A stretch of 64,000 bases of DNA from Coleophoma eucalyptorum (lineage: Eukaryota; Ascomycota; Leotiomycetes; Helotiales; Dermateaceae), in assembly GCA_026120035.1 (NCBI GenBank), contig JALRME010000019.1:670336-734335 (forward strand), written 5' to 3'. The translations under genes were made by a program, and so were the position numbers. The notes beneath the pieces are model-generated. The model was not told the DNA's origin. It was given only the letters and a program-made list of their open reading frames with translations, and did not search any database. Below are positions 1 through 11,613 of this stretch, one piece after another. Position 1 is the stretch's first letter. Each line of letters opens with the position of its first letter.

Positions 1-281
1 AAGTCTTTGCAGAGTTGAAAGTTGACGTCGGTGTAGTATCACCTGAACTGCTGCTACTCAAAAGGTCTGACAAGAGACTGCTCAAAAGAGATGCTGAAGA
101 AGTCTTTGCAGAGTTGAAAGTTGACGTCGGTGTAGTATCACCTGAACTGCTGCTACTCAAAAGGTCTGACAAGAGACTGCTCAAAAGAGATGCTGAAGTA
201 GTCTGTGCAGAGCTGGATATAGACGTTGGTGTAATAGAATCAGAACTGCCAGTGCTTGAGAGCGATGCTGAAGTACTCTGA
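1..281. repeat. 99-bp tandem repeat coding 33-residue Ser-rich units
   Basis: Bases 1-99 and 100-198 are identical; a diverged third copy spans about 199-281. The period is a multiple of three, so on the minus strand each unit adds 33 residues rich in Ser, Thr and Leu to the stalk of the secreted protein. Further copies may lie beyond the left edge. Confidence 0.9.
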
Positions 282-1573
282 ACAGGCGTTGAGCTCAATG
301 TAGGGCTTGGTGTGTTCTGAGAATTAGAACTAGTGGGAGTTAGGACCGGTGTTGTGACTGATGATGTCGAACTAAATGGCAAGCTTGTCACTGAGCTTGA
401 GCTCTGCTGTGAGGTCTGCGAGTTCTGGCTGGTAGTAGATGAAGCAGCGCTCGAGGTACTGCCAGAATTACTTGCTGATGACGTAGTCTGAGAAGATGCA
501 CTATTTGACGTAGAACTCAATGATGATTGTAATGAACTGCTAGATGTAGTCGGAGTGACAGAGCTCACTCCACTGGTTGTACTCTGGGCTGATGTAGTTG
601 GCTGAGCACTGGATGATGATGGAATGCTTAAACTTGAAATATCACCGATCAGACTAGTTGGGACGATCAGAAGCCCAACCGGCGAAGCACCAGCTGGTGG
701 AAGCCCACCCAGGAGTGCGAGCACTGTTCCATTCAGCTGATAAAAGACCACTTGCGTAAGTGGAAACAGGGCGTTTTGCCAAATCAATCTCCCCCCCGAG
801 TCAATAAACTTTGCATCAACCAATCCAGTCGAGGGAGCGGCATTAACGTTAAAGTTGATAAATCCATTTGTCTGTGAGGTAGTAAAGAATTTTCCAGTCT
901 GTCTATTCACAAGATGACCTTGGGCATCAATATAGAACTGTGCGGCCTGGGTGGGATCAGAAACGAGTCCCCCATTAACGTCGACGTATGCAATGTTATT
1001 TTGTCGTTTTGTTAGAGAATCTGTTATTGCGATAATGAAGACTTCGATTGTAGCAACAACAGGCGGTAATGTGGTGGTGGCGGTCGCAAAATCTGTAGTT
1101 GTAACAACTACTGTCTGCAAGGAAGTAAGAATACTGGCACTGCTCAAAGACGTCAGGCTAGAACTTACAGAAGGCGGATTCGATGGCGGATTCGATTGTG
1201 GGTTCGACTGTGGAATCGACGGGACAGTGGACTGCACCGTGAGCGTACTACATAAATTGTAAAGAATGTTTCTAAATCATTGACAGGGACCGTACCTTAT
1301 CAGGGTAGTATTCTGTGTAACAGTTGCTAAAATGGTAGTGAGCAAATACGTTGGTGCGTTATTGATGTTAATCGTCAACCCTCCATCTAAATTGATGAGA
1401 GTATTCGCTTCAAAGTAGTTGTCAACCACCAATGGATAGTGAGTGACGAGTGTTGAGACGAGCTCATGAAAATAGCCGTCTGGACATATATCTTCAGTAT
1501 CATTTGCCACAGCCTGCGAATATCCTGTTCCGCAGAGGGCTAGGAGAGAAACAAAAATGGATGCAATTGCCAT
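1..1573 (-). CDS. Secreted Ser/Thr-rich protein, DUF7908-like, partial at left edge
   Basis: The start codon is at 1573-1571. Exon 1 is 1573-1296, the intron 1295-1248 (48 bp, GTACGG...TAG), and exon 2 runs from 1247 off the left edge. Residues 1-21 are a signal peptide (hydrophobic core ASIFVSLLALCG). A Pro/Ser/Asn-rich linker follows, then a globular segment of about 130 residues (about 1100-650) containing TLPPVVATIEVFIIA, AAQFYIDAQGHLV and RLIWQNALF. This layout resembles the fungal DUF7908 domain, an assignment made from memory. From about 640 to the edge the protein is almost all Ser, Thr and Ala, as in O-glycosylated wall or surface stalks, and ends in 33-residue tandem repeats. No anchor is visible because the C-terminus lies outside the window. 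A wall-associated or secreted role is inferred; no enzymatic motif is seen. The donor is not a strong consensus, but the frame stays open across the whole of exon 2. Confidence 0.7.
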
Positions 1574-3623
1574 CGTCGCGGTTTGATGAAGGTCTGTATT
1601 GACAATCCTACATCAACAAAATAATGGAAAAAATACTTCACCTCTTCAACAGGAGCTCAAGGGGTTTTTCACTGTTGTCGCAGAACTCAAGGCTTCTGAC
1701 GCGTTTTGTTGTGATATTTGAAGAATGCGAGCTTACAAGAGCCCAGGGAATTAATGCATCTGAAGTGCATATCTGATCTAACAACAGAGGCGTTTTTAGG
1801 ATGAGATATCGTAGGATCAAGAAAAATAATCTCACTACTTCTGGTAATGCTCGATGTATAGAAATTTCCCCAAGATTTTGAGTTAAGGTTACAGTAAGGG
1901 GACGGCCATCAAATCTCCAGGTTCGTCGCTTAAACCACGATAATTTCGGTGGCATTCCACCCACGCGGGTTAATCCACTAGAAGGAGAAATACGAGTAGG
2001 AACTTACCGATGCACCAGTTATCGACGCTCGATCATATGAGAATAATCTGTTTCTAAATAAGAAATCAGTCAGACTTCGGCAGATTGCAATCTAGAATTC
2101 TTATGTGAACTTAGTGATATTTGCAACTTCTGATCGCTAGCGGAGTAATTTCCCCAAACAAGCCAGCGTGACCACCTTGGCCCAGTATGAAATCCATGGG
2201 GAACATGACAAAAAACAACGTGCACGAACGGATTGATGCGAGACAATCTGATGTCCCCTCAACTTCATAAGCCAATCTAAGATTCCAGGTTCCAGAAATC
2301 CTGTTGTTCGCAATAGTTTCCGGGTTTCACAATGACGATTCTTGTCACGTAAGCCGGAAAGAAGCCGGAAAGCCTGCAGAGCTTTCGAGCATTCTTTGGG
2401 GCATTACTGGATTTTCGTTCCACCCTTCTCCGTAGCCTTTGGCGGGTGGCTCACAATGCCTACCTTGAAGAGTAGCAAGCATGTGGCTCACAATGTCTAC
2501 CTTGAATAGTAGCAAGCATGCATTATGTATGCAGCATGAATTCTGCCACTTAGCAGTATCTACCAAATCTCTCTGCAGTATGGGGTAGCCAAAGATTCTG
2601 AAGGCAACGAACAGCTCGTTCTCTCTTTCCATTATGCCTATGCCTCAGCTACTGGCCAAGAGCAATTTATCTGTAAACCCCTTGGAGAAATCAGTACAAC
2701 CACGAGGATGTAACGAGACTCGACAGAGGCGAACCAAGCCCGACGAGAAATACTTCCTTGAAACATTCCCGGCGAATTAGTCTTTTGATACATATAACAT
2801 CAAAGTGAGCCACCAGTTAGTTCACTTGCTGAGCGCTTATGAGCTCGATGAACCAAAGCAATACCGTACCAGGCCTATAAGCGGGGTGCCTTCATCAGAC
2901 GTGACGGAAATAGTATCAGGACAAAAATAGAAGGTGAATAGCTGCGCACTTTCAGCCAGCCGCACTTAGACTCACTGGAGGAAGGTGTGCTCGGTAGAAG
3001 AAAGTAACTTCAATGTACTACGCAGAGCCAGGGCACTAATTAGCTGGGTAATGAGAACACTACCAAGACCGTGGCGAGAGTGCCCACCAAACCTTACGCA
3101 GCGCGTCACTATTGTCCATACAAAACCAAAAATGAAGACATAAGATAGAACAAGTAAATGCGAATCACCGCAACATCAATCAATTAGATAAACACAGATT
3201 TGTTTGCAAGCGTAGCTGCTATTGCATTTAGGAGGAAGCATATGCAAAGGTTGTCTATCGGGATTCTGATCTCTAATATTCATCCAACCTTGAGAGGTTC
3301 CAAGCAGGATATATGTAAATCAGTAGAGCAAACCCCGGACACCAAAATATTTCAATAAACTCCAATCCGTGCAATAGCATGATTACGTTTCGCCAGGCCC
3401 CATTTACCAAATCAGTCCAATCGTACAAGATCGCCCCCCTGGGATATTTCCTGCGCAACCCAATGCAAACCGCTTTTCAAACCTTCAAAAAGCATCTAAA
3501 GCCCGCCCCCGCCCCCTTTTTGCTTTTTGATCCTTATCAAGATCTGTGTAGCAAATACTGACAAACGAAAACTGTTATAACATGGTGGTGTGTTGTATGT
3601 ATAGGTCGGGTAAGGTGAATTAA
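1574..3623. other. Intergenic, no gene recognised
   Basis: This is the 5' side of the secreted protein gene and the 3' side of the cyclin gene. Open frames of up to about 108 codons occur on both strands, but none has a recognisable domain, a good splice partner or coding bias. It contains one short direct repeat (2446-2519) and a C-rich patch near 3500-3520. Confidence 0.6.
2446..2519. repeat. Two-copy 37-bp direct repeat
   Basis: Two tandem copies starting GTGGCTCACAATG at 2446 and 2483 differ at two positions. This is a simple local duplication in non-coding DNA with no associated element. Confidence 0.85.
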
Positions 3624-5748
3624 TTAAATGAGGTCGCGCCACATGCCTGGGCCACCAACACCGCCGAAGCTGGGATGGATTGGCTGAGAAAGGGTGGCTT
3701 CTGTTGCGCAACAGACCCTTTTTCCTCCAGACAGAGAGCGTACAGCAACCTGAGAACCAGGACTGCTCGTCATAGTTCTTCCCAGCTTTGGTCGAACAAA
3801 ATCCTGAGACCACTCCATTTTGTTTGATGACTGATATGGACCACCGAGCATCTCTCGGACATTCTCTTGGAGAGAATTGTCAATTGATTGAGGCCGGCTA
3901 CGTTTTGCGCCAGCTCTGTTTGGAGACTCACCACATCGAGGATGATTGTGTAAATCCTGAAGGGCACGTGCAGCATCTTGTTCGGATTGGCTGGAGAAAC
4001 AATCGGCACCAACGCCCCGACGAGCCACAGGGGTGTTCAATGTCAGATCCAAGAAAATATCGTTACCAACATGGCCCGCACAGGAGTCTGGAGACGACGT
4101 TACACCGGTGTCGCAAAGGTCTTCAGGTACAGTAGCAACAGCCACTCTATTCAATCTCTCACTGCACTGCTTCGCGTACCGACAGCGCGCTTGTACATCC
4201 AGTTTGGACGAAACAGGCGCGCTCATCAGAGACGAGGCAGAAGAGATCGAGGAAGAACGCGAGGACCGTGACGAAGTATCCGAAATCATGGACTCGGGCG
4301 ACGAAGCCGTAGATACCGAGACAGCCAAGGAAGATCGACGAGGAAGGACGAAGGGCTGTGGTGAAGAGGTCTGACATGGCAGCCATTTCTCTGTTGCATG
4401 AGCAGAAGAGACATTCGAAGCCTGCGACATGGCAAAACTCATTGACGACTTGCAAAGCATATAGTTGGCAGCACTCACTGCAGGAGTGTTAAAGCCAACG
4501 CTCTGTGGGGTCAATCTTGGCGTCGGTAGCAGACCTAGAGCTGGTGCAGGTTTGCTCTGAGGATAGGCTGTGGTTGGTGAAGGCTCCAAAATATCCGGAG
4601 TAAAGTATCTCGGGGTGGGTGTTGATTCGCTAGAACCATAACCCAAGGTTGGGGTACGTTCCGGGCATGGCGTGGCTGCACCAAATGATGTGATGTCTGT
4701 TTGGGCAGGCTTAGACAGAGCAATGCCTTCCACATTGTCCAACTCTGGGTTCAGTCTCAAAATAATTGACTTCCACTCAGCAGATTGACGGCTGAGGCTC
4801 GGACAAACCGCACTGGGAGAGGGTGGCTGAGATGGTGTATACTTCAGAACAATTTCAGTCCAACGAGTAAATACAGCATCCGTAATGTGGAGGCGCCAGT
4901 TGACGGCAAGCAAAAAAGCGGTCTCATTTTGGTTAATCTCAAGAGTGTTCAATCCGGAAATCTTACTCCACGCGCGCGCAGAATAGTTACGGTCTTGAAG
5001 ATATTTGGACGCGAGAATCAGAGCTGCGAGGAACATGCGGCGGCCGCACTGTAAAGCTCGGTTGGCATGAACATCATCAGGCTGTTCCATAGTAAAATCG
5101 TGCTTGGGCACATGAGGCTTGATCAAGATCAGGTAGTACAATGCGACCTGGAGGGTCGAATAGCTTGTACGAGATCGTCGAAGAGTCTCTTGAATGAAAG
5201 TACGTAGAGGTAGAACTCCCTTGTTACCCATCTCGCTGCGGCAGCGCACAGAAGACAAGGGCCAAATAGCCTCTACAATCTGGGTGGAAGAATCTGGGGA
5301 TAGTAATTGAGCGCATGGACTTTCTTCAGGAATTGCATAATTTCTTACCGACAAGACTATCGACGAAGGTACCCTTTCGTTCGCTCTGACGCACCAATGT
5401 AGGTGGGCATCTTGTGGTACCGACGCTGGTCCTTCTTGGATGTTGTCGTTGCTCGGCAGGGACTTCGACAGGGACCTTTCGAGTTTGCCAGTATGTGGCA
5501 GCAGAAGGAAGCTGCTCACAGACATTGGCGGATGTAAAGGAAGGTTCTGGCTGAGTAGTATAGCAGTAGGATTCTGATGTTTCTGAATCGGAAGTGACGC
5601 TCGACACTGAGGAATCGTCGGATGTTTGAGAGGCCGCATCGGACCAGACCGAGGCAGAGGAGGATGAGGCGGTGGAGGCTAATGGAGAGCTGTATGGACC
5701 ATTGCGATAAGTGATGTAAGGCGACGAATCATCTTCGCCGCAATTCAT
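3624..5748 (-). CDS. Pcl/Pho80-type cyclin (Pcl5- or Clg1-like)
   Basis: Exon 1 is 5748-5349, the intron 5348-5294 (55 bp, GTAAGA...CCCCAG) and exon 2 5293-3624, giving 689 residues. The N-terminus (about 130 residues) is Ser-rich and disordered. The cyclin box begins right after the junction (DSSTQIVEAIWPL) and includes RTFIQETLRRSRTSYSTLQ, ALYYLILIK, GRRMFLAALILASKYLQD and NWRLHITDAVFTRW, to about residue 260. The remaining 430 residues are Ser/Pro-rich, with an SSRSSRSSS run. In yeast, Pcl cyclins bind the Pho85 kinase and direct it to targets such as Gcn4 or glycogen and polarity regulators; that partner is inferred here. The exon 1 to exon 2 join restores the conserved start of the box, which supports the intron. 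Pcl5/Clg1 versus another Pcl subclass cannot be settled by eye. Confidence 0.85.
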
Positions 5749-7307
5749 CTTGGGGGAATTCGAGGGTTGTGAAGTTGTGAGGAAAACTCCAGTCGCCGTC
5801 TGTACAAAGCCAATCGATATACCGTTTTAGACTATTCTTTGAGACCTTTTGACTGTTATACAAACCCACACAGCAACTGGTGTTGCTGCAGAGCTGGATG
5901 ATCGAAAAGGACGGAAATAGACTAGAGCAAGAAGATCAAGGCGATCTTCTCACGAACGATGATACCGGTGGACGATGTAAGACTGACGACTGGGGAAGAT
6001 GTAGTTGGGACGAGGAGCATTGTGACCTTTTCGACGAGTGAAATGGTAACTATTGTGATAAATGATGACTAGTTACAGGGAACTAGCGATCATTGGAGAG
6101 TCGAAGGTTCGAGGAAATTTTGGTGTAATGAAGTAAATAGGTGTATAGGGAATCGAGGGTGTTAATAAACAGGTGGTAATTAGAAGACTGAGTGGAGATG
6201 GCGTTTGCTTGTAGGACAAATGTGTCTTGTTGTGGTGGTTGTCGACTCAGAGGTAGCCTTCGCAAGCTGATTCGAGAGGATGACTCCAGTGGCAAGCACT
6301 AGCCGATGTCGCGGTCGCGGAGGACAGAACTGCCTGCTGAAGTAGCAGCAGTGTCCAGCTGGGGTATCGTTAGGTAACAAAGGAATATAGGAAAGTAATG
6401 CGGCGTGGTGTGAAAAGTGGCGAGGAGGGAGGTGTGACTTGGAGAAGAGGATAGGGTGACTATTTCGGAGGTGGTGGTATGAGTCTTTCTTTGACAGAGA
6501 GGCGAGTAATCAACCGCTTTGTCGCAGGAAGAGAGATGGCGGGTGGATTTTTTTGGAAAGAATTGCAGATGTTGGATCGGGTCGAATAGATTGTAGATGG
6601 TAGAGTGGTGTTGAGTTGAGATGTGATGCGATGGTAATATGTGCAGACTTCAGAGAGCCGCTGGTCTATTCTTTGGGATCATACATTGCGATGGGGGTGA
6701 GGAGGAGGGAGCCGTTCTGCGGGCGAAGGAGAGTCCTTTTGTTAGGCATTCTCAGCGTTGCTGGCCTTGGGGCCTTGGGGCCTTCCTGGCGTGCCTGAGG
6801 TGTCATTTTCGGCATTACTGCCTATCATTGGATACTGGGGAGGGGGAGGCGAAGGGCAGTCAGTTCAGTGGCAGAGTCGCAGAGTCGCAACGCGGCAGCG
6901 TGGCAGGAGTGGCCCAGTCTCTGTCCAGCATCTCGATCGGTGGCCTTTAGCGAGGACAGAATACAGAGTCATACTTTCAGCGCGCCAGTGCTAATCCATT
7001 AGTGCTTCCGTCCCCCTTGGCCACCCACATTTTTATTTGGTACTGCACTGCACAGCTGCAGCCCGGCCAGGCCTGACGACTGCTCGTCCACTGAGCGACG
7101 AGAGTCCGGCCAGGGAGGCATGGGAAGGCCAAAGAAAGAAGGGAGAAACTGGGTACGGAGGGCGTTAGGGTGAGCACTGAGCAGGGAAGTCGACGATGAA
7201 CATTCGCCATCGCATCACCATCATTCACCCCCCATCATTCTCCCCCCCCCCATGCGTAACAGGCCCCTCAGCATCGCCCGTTCCTTTTCGCAGAGCCAGC
7301 CCGCCCA

Positions 7308-7330
7308 GCACCAGCACCAGCACCAGCAGC
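7308..7330. repeat. (CAGCAC)n-like microsatellite
   Basis: A short run of CAGCAC/CAGCAG units lies in pyrimidine-rich non-coding DNA. No confident gene spans it. Confidence 0.6.
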
Positions 7331-10179
7331 CAACCTTCCTGCATCCATTACGAAAGACCACGCACGGAGGAGGACGGCCCGTCAACCTCTCGCTCATAAC
7401 TTTTTTTTTTACAATATTGCTTCAGTTCAGTCCCCCAGTAGCCATGCCTTAATTCCCTTGTGTTCTGTCACCCACGAAGGCAGCATCATGAATACTTCAC
7501 GATAGAGTCAGAAGCGTCATGTGAGGATGTAGACACAGCGACCTCGGTGTTACTGTGCTCCACCGCCTCGCACGCGAGGCTTATGACTCCTTCCTCTATA
7601 CTATTGCACTGCTCTGCCTATGGGCCACTTCTAAATGCGTCCTCACAGCCTGATGTTGAAGGCTGAGTGAGGGCCTGAGACGACCACGATGCTGCTGTTG
7701 TGGCTATCGTAATCAAAGTCGCAATGCAAAAGCAAGGGCCATCCGCCGTGCTGTGCAGCATTGAGGGATACCGTAGAAGACCCCCAGAATTCAGAGTGAG
7801 AGGTCGGGAGTCACGCATGTCTTTGATCTCAGCCTCGATCTTCGTGTCGTGGTGGTCAGCCCGCCGAGAGTTGAATCCTTCTTGAAAGTTTGTACCGTAC
7901 GAGTACGGGGTATTCCCGCAGATCGCGACCATTGCTCACCCTGTTATCGCCACGTTTGTCAAGAATTGCTAAGAGCACCGAGAGTTGGTCTCCTCTGCCG
8001 TCGTCGCCTTCGCATGGGGTGCTCGAGACTTCGCGTGTCATGCTGAACATTACACGCTCCGCGCCAAGATTGCTCCTCGCCGTATCATCGACCGTTTCAA
8101 GCAAGCAGTCTTCCCGATTCTAAGTCGGGTCGTCGGCGTCACGTCGAAAGCAAACTGCTGGCATTTTTCCGGGCGTGCACTCACTCTACGAGCATCTAAG
8201 CTTGTCTTCCCTGGCGCAAGCCGCCTGCTGCGATACGCAAGTAGTGAAGCTCATTGATTCCGGAGCCAACGGGCAGATTTCTCAAGGCATGTGTAGGTTG
8301 CGAAGATTGCAAAGGTTGCAGTCACCCTTGAGACACACAGCCAATGGTGCTGCGATGGCTTTTCCCCGCTCCGTTTTGATACCTCACGATCATTGGGTTT
8401 CACGACGACAACATCAGCATCTGTTATGTGCCCCGTCTTCCTGCATCAAATAATGCAGCTTGCTTTGAAGTTGCTCCCATGCTCGTCGCCGGCATGGCTG
8501 ACCCTTTTGGGACAGGTCAACAGCAGCGCAATTTCTGTCAGTGTTTCCTGGGGACCCAGCTCCCTCTAGGGGTTCCAACCTCCCTTCGCAACCCACTGCA
8601 CACGAGCGGGAGTTAATGATCTGGAAATCTCGAGAACTTTCTCGGAAGTCTTGGTGATGAAGCGCAATCAGGTCATGACCCAGAGATTCGCGCCTTCATT
8701 TCATTGTGGCCAATCATGTCGCTCCTAAAGTCAAACAGCCGACGATGAGTCAAGAATACTGGATTCAGGAGCCCCTTCCTTTGTCTCGCGCCTCTTCCAG
8801 GCTACAGAGGATCAAGTGGCGGGAACAGCGATGAATAATAACAGGAACAGACAGATGATTACAATAGTTCTTACAGGGTATCCTCGTACCAGTACAACAA
8901 CCATGGTACACGACAGACATCACGAGTACTGTACTGTAAAATCTTGGGTTGCGTCACCTGATCTGTAACGACGGTCAAACGAGCCACCTCAAGAAGCACC
9001 CGACTGACCAAGCGCAAGACGGCAAAAGAGACGAACTCATCACATTTGAATTCTTACAGATTTGAAATTGTATGAGAGCGGAAGGACTTTTTCGGAAGGA
9101 CACGCCATTGCAGAGCCCGTTCCAACCGCGCGCTTCTCTTGTCCCAGTCCGTCCGTCCGTCGCAAAACGTCAAGCTGAGTCACTAGCTTTGGCCACTTGG
9201 GTGAGCATCAGTCAGAGCCTTTTCCGGTTCACCCGATCACTTCTCGCCTCCCATCGAACCCGGCAGCTGTCGGGAAGCTTCTGCCTCTGTGTCCTCTCTC
9301 GACCAGGGCGTCATCGCCACCAATCTTAAGAGGGCAATCATCTAGAAATCTGCACCGAAGCAGTAACGCAATGCAGATCCAAGCCACCGCGCTCAACGAT
9401 TGGTGGGGAAGGCCAAACTACTGTAGCTTCTGATGTTTTCTCAGCCACATCTGCTGCTCGCTTTCTGCTTCCGGATGTTTGCTTTCTACGCAAAAGGCTT
9501 CGCGCTGGCGATGCCGCGAAAGGGAGATCGAGACTGGTCTTTTGAGTGCACACAAGACAACAACGGCCTATCCGAAGGCTGTTAACAGTGACCCGACAAA
9601 ATTTTCAGCATTGGTGCCATGGCTCAGGTGTCACGAAAAAAAGCACGAGAGAGATTTTCCTCGTGTCTTGCATGTCTCATTGTTGGAAGAAGTTTTCTTT
9701 GAACCACACCTCGCTAATCCCTCGTCTTACATTGCCAGCACGAGTGGTCGGTCACAACAGGCAGCAGCGAAAGTAGCACCACACAATCTGGCGATCGAGT
9801 GAGGCCGGGGCGGCGGAATGGAGATCGCAGTTCATCTTCTTTGTCAGGGTGTGGCCAATAAAAGCGCCCTTTAACCAGGCTGAGATGAGATTCTCATCTC
9901 ACTCTCTGAGAGCTGAGGAGCTGGGGTCGAAGACAAGGCAACTACCTACGTAGGGGGCGGACAAGCGTTGCCTCCTGAACTTCTCCAGCCTCGGGTTTTG
10001 CGAACATGTTGGATTCTGGCAAGTTGTTGAAACGCAGATCAGGCTGGAGGCAGCAAGGCTTTCTCCAGCCACCCTCTCCTTGTTCCTATGCATCTATCCT
10101 GCCTGATGTGGAGGTAAAAAAGCATACAGATTCTCTTGAGACCAGGCCATTTAGCAGACCAAGCGACCGTTGGGTGTCT

Positions 10180-10190
10180 CACGTGATTGG
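10180..10190. promoter_or_regulatory. CACGTG E-box fused to inverted CCAAT
   Basis: CACGTGATTGG combines a bHLH-type CACGTG with ATTGG, the complement of CCAAT. Similar CACGTGAT sites occur at 37854 and 48260. No nearby gene start is known, so function is only suggested by the motif. Confidence 0.25.
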
Positions 10191-11252
10191 GGTTGACTGT
10201 ATGGAATTATGAGTCACGACCCCCAATCTCTAACTTTGACACACCCAAACAAGGTCCTGTATCGGACTGCTTATCTCGTCAGGTATCAAGATACCCATGC
10301 CAACTTTCTATGTCTGGTGGAAGCAAGTTCCTCCCATGTCCGAAGAACCAAATGACTCTTGTTGTCCTGCTCCGAAATAGTCGTCACATGTCCCCCTTCT
10401 CCTGATTCCAGGCTCCGCTGATACACGATGGTTGCCGGGACAAAAGCTCCATCCTGGGTTTGCGAGCCGATAGCATAAACACTGCCTAGATGGTGAGATC
10501 TCTCAATGCGAATATGGGTTGGATGTTACACCATTCTTCCTGGGCGTTCTTTCTTACTTGTTGCCTTCTGTTTCCACGAAGTACTTCCCCCTATTTACCT
10601 TCTCGATTTGGATTTGTGCCTTGCATCTGTGACTCAGTCGCCGAGGTGGGTGTCTTGGACATGATGTGATGCAGTTAAGCAATGGAGTGCTAAGCACTGG
10701 TTGGTGGCGATGTCCATTCTTGACACATGTTGTTTGAGGAAAGGCTGCATTATCTAGATCAGTGGGGTCTTCTGTAGGTGTCACAAGTGGCCAATGCCCT
10801 TCACAACAATCATGGGTGGATGGTAAGAAATGGAGGCACCACGGTGATATATTCCTCCGTCGTGGGAGTCCTGAAGAGTTGGCTTTTCGTGTATCGATGG
10901 GGGATCGTGTGCTTTTTGGGGCCGTTGTAGATACAGTGGCATATAAATTATTGAGTTTACATCCCTACGGGAGTGCTCTCCACTGCTGAGATATCCTGGC
11001 TCTCCTGTGTAAGAGGGACTGTGTGAGAGCAGTGACGGATATTGAGATAGCATAGTAACCGTACTATCCATGATATTCGATTCCTGTGCTTTGCAGAATG
11101 CATGATATGTTAAACCCAAGTCCACCGTAACTACTCAATCACCATAATGCCTAATAGTAATTAAGTCCTTTTATTTTGTATAGGATATGAAGGTGACAGA
11201 ATATACAGATTTACTACAACAAGAACAGTGAAGATGCTTTGGATTTCCACGA

Positions 11253-11265
11253 CCCCCCCCCCCCC
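11253..11265. repeat. C13 homopolymer
   Basis: Thirteen consecutive C, followed by further C-rich patches to about 11293. It is complementary to the G run at 11580-11592. Confidence 0.9.
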
Positions 11266-11579
11266 ATCTTCTCCCTCCCGAAGCCTCCCCCCATACTTCT
11301 ACCATGAAAGTCTTTAGCGCCTTACTCCTAATCAAAAGATCTACCCTCCTCGCACTTATACATTACTTCGCACCAAGATGTAATGAGACTTCATGGAAAG
11401 CGACGGCCGTAGGGCTTCTACAAGTAACTGTGCAGCTTCACAAACGATAGAACGAACCCATAATCAAAGCGAGGTAGGATCAATGATGAAAAATTGTGAC
11501 AAAAGCTGCAAAAAGCTGACAGTGCCGACAGCCACTGAATAATTGTTCCCAACAATTTATCTATTTTCTTATTGTTTTT

Positions 11580-11613
11580 GGGGGGGGGGGGGAGGAGGAA
11601 GGGGGAAGGGGGG
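11580..11613. repeat. G-rich tract with G13 run
   Basis: G13 is followed by GGAGGAGGAA and two more G runs. Four or more G tracts on one strand fit the G-quadruplex pattern, but no function is shown. Confidence 0.85.

Noticed and set aside
15..281. 88-codon plus-strand frame with perfect repeats
   Set aside because: It lies on the opposite strand of the Ser/Thr-rich stalk of the secreted protein; the minus-strand frame has a signal peptide and continues from a splice, so this is a shadow.
1..281. Possible CRISPR-like array
   Set aside because: The copies are directly adjacent with no spacers and a coding period of 99 bp, in a eukaryotic context.
7618..7932. 104-codon minus-strand frame in the gene-poor region
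   Set aside because: No recognisable domain, signal peptide or splice partner; length is within chance for the region.
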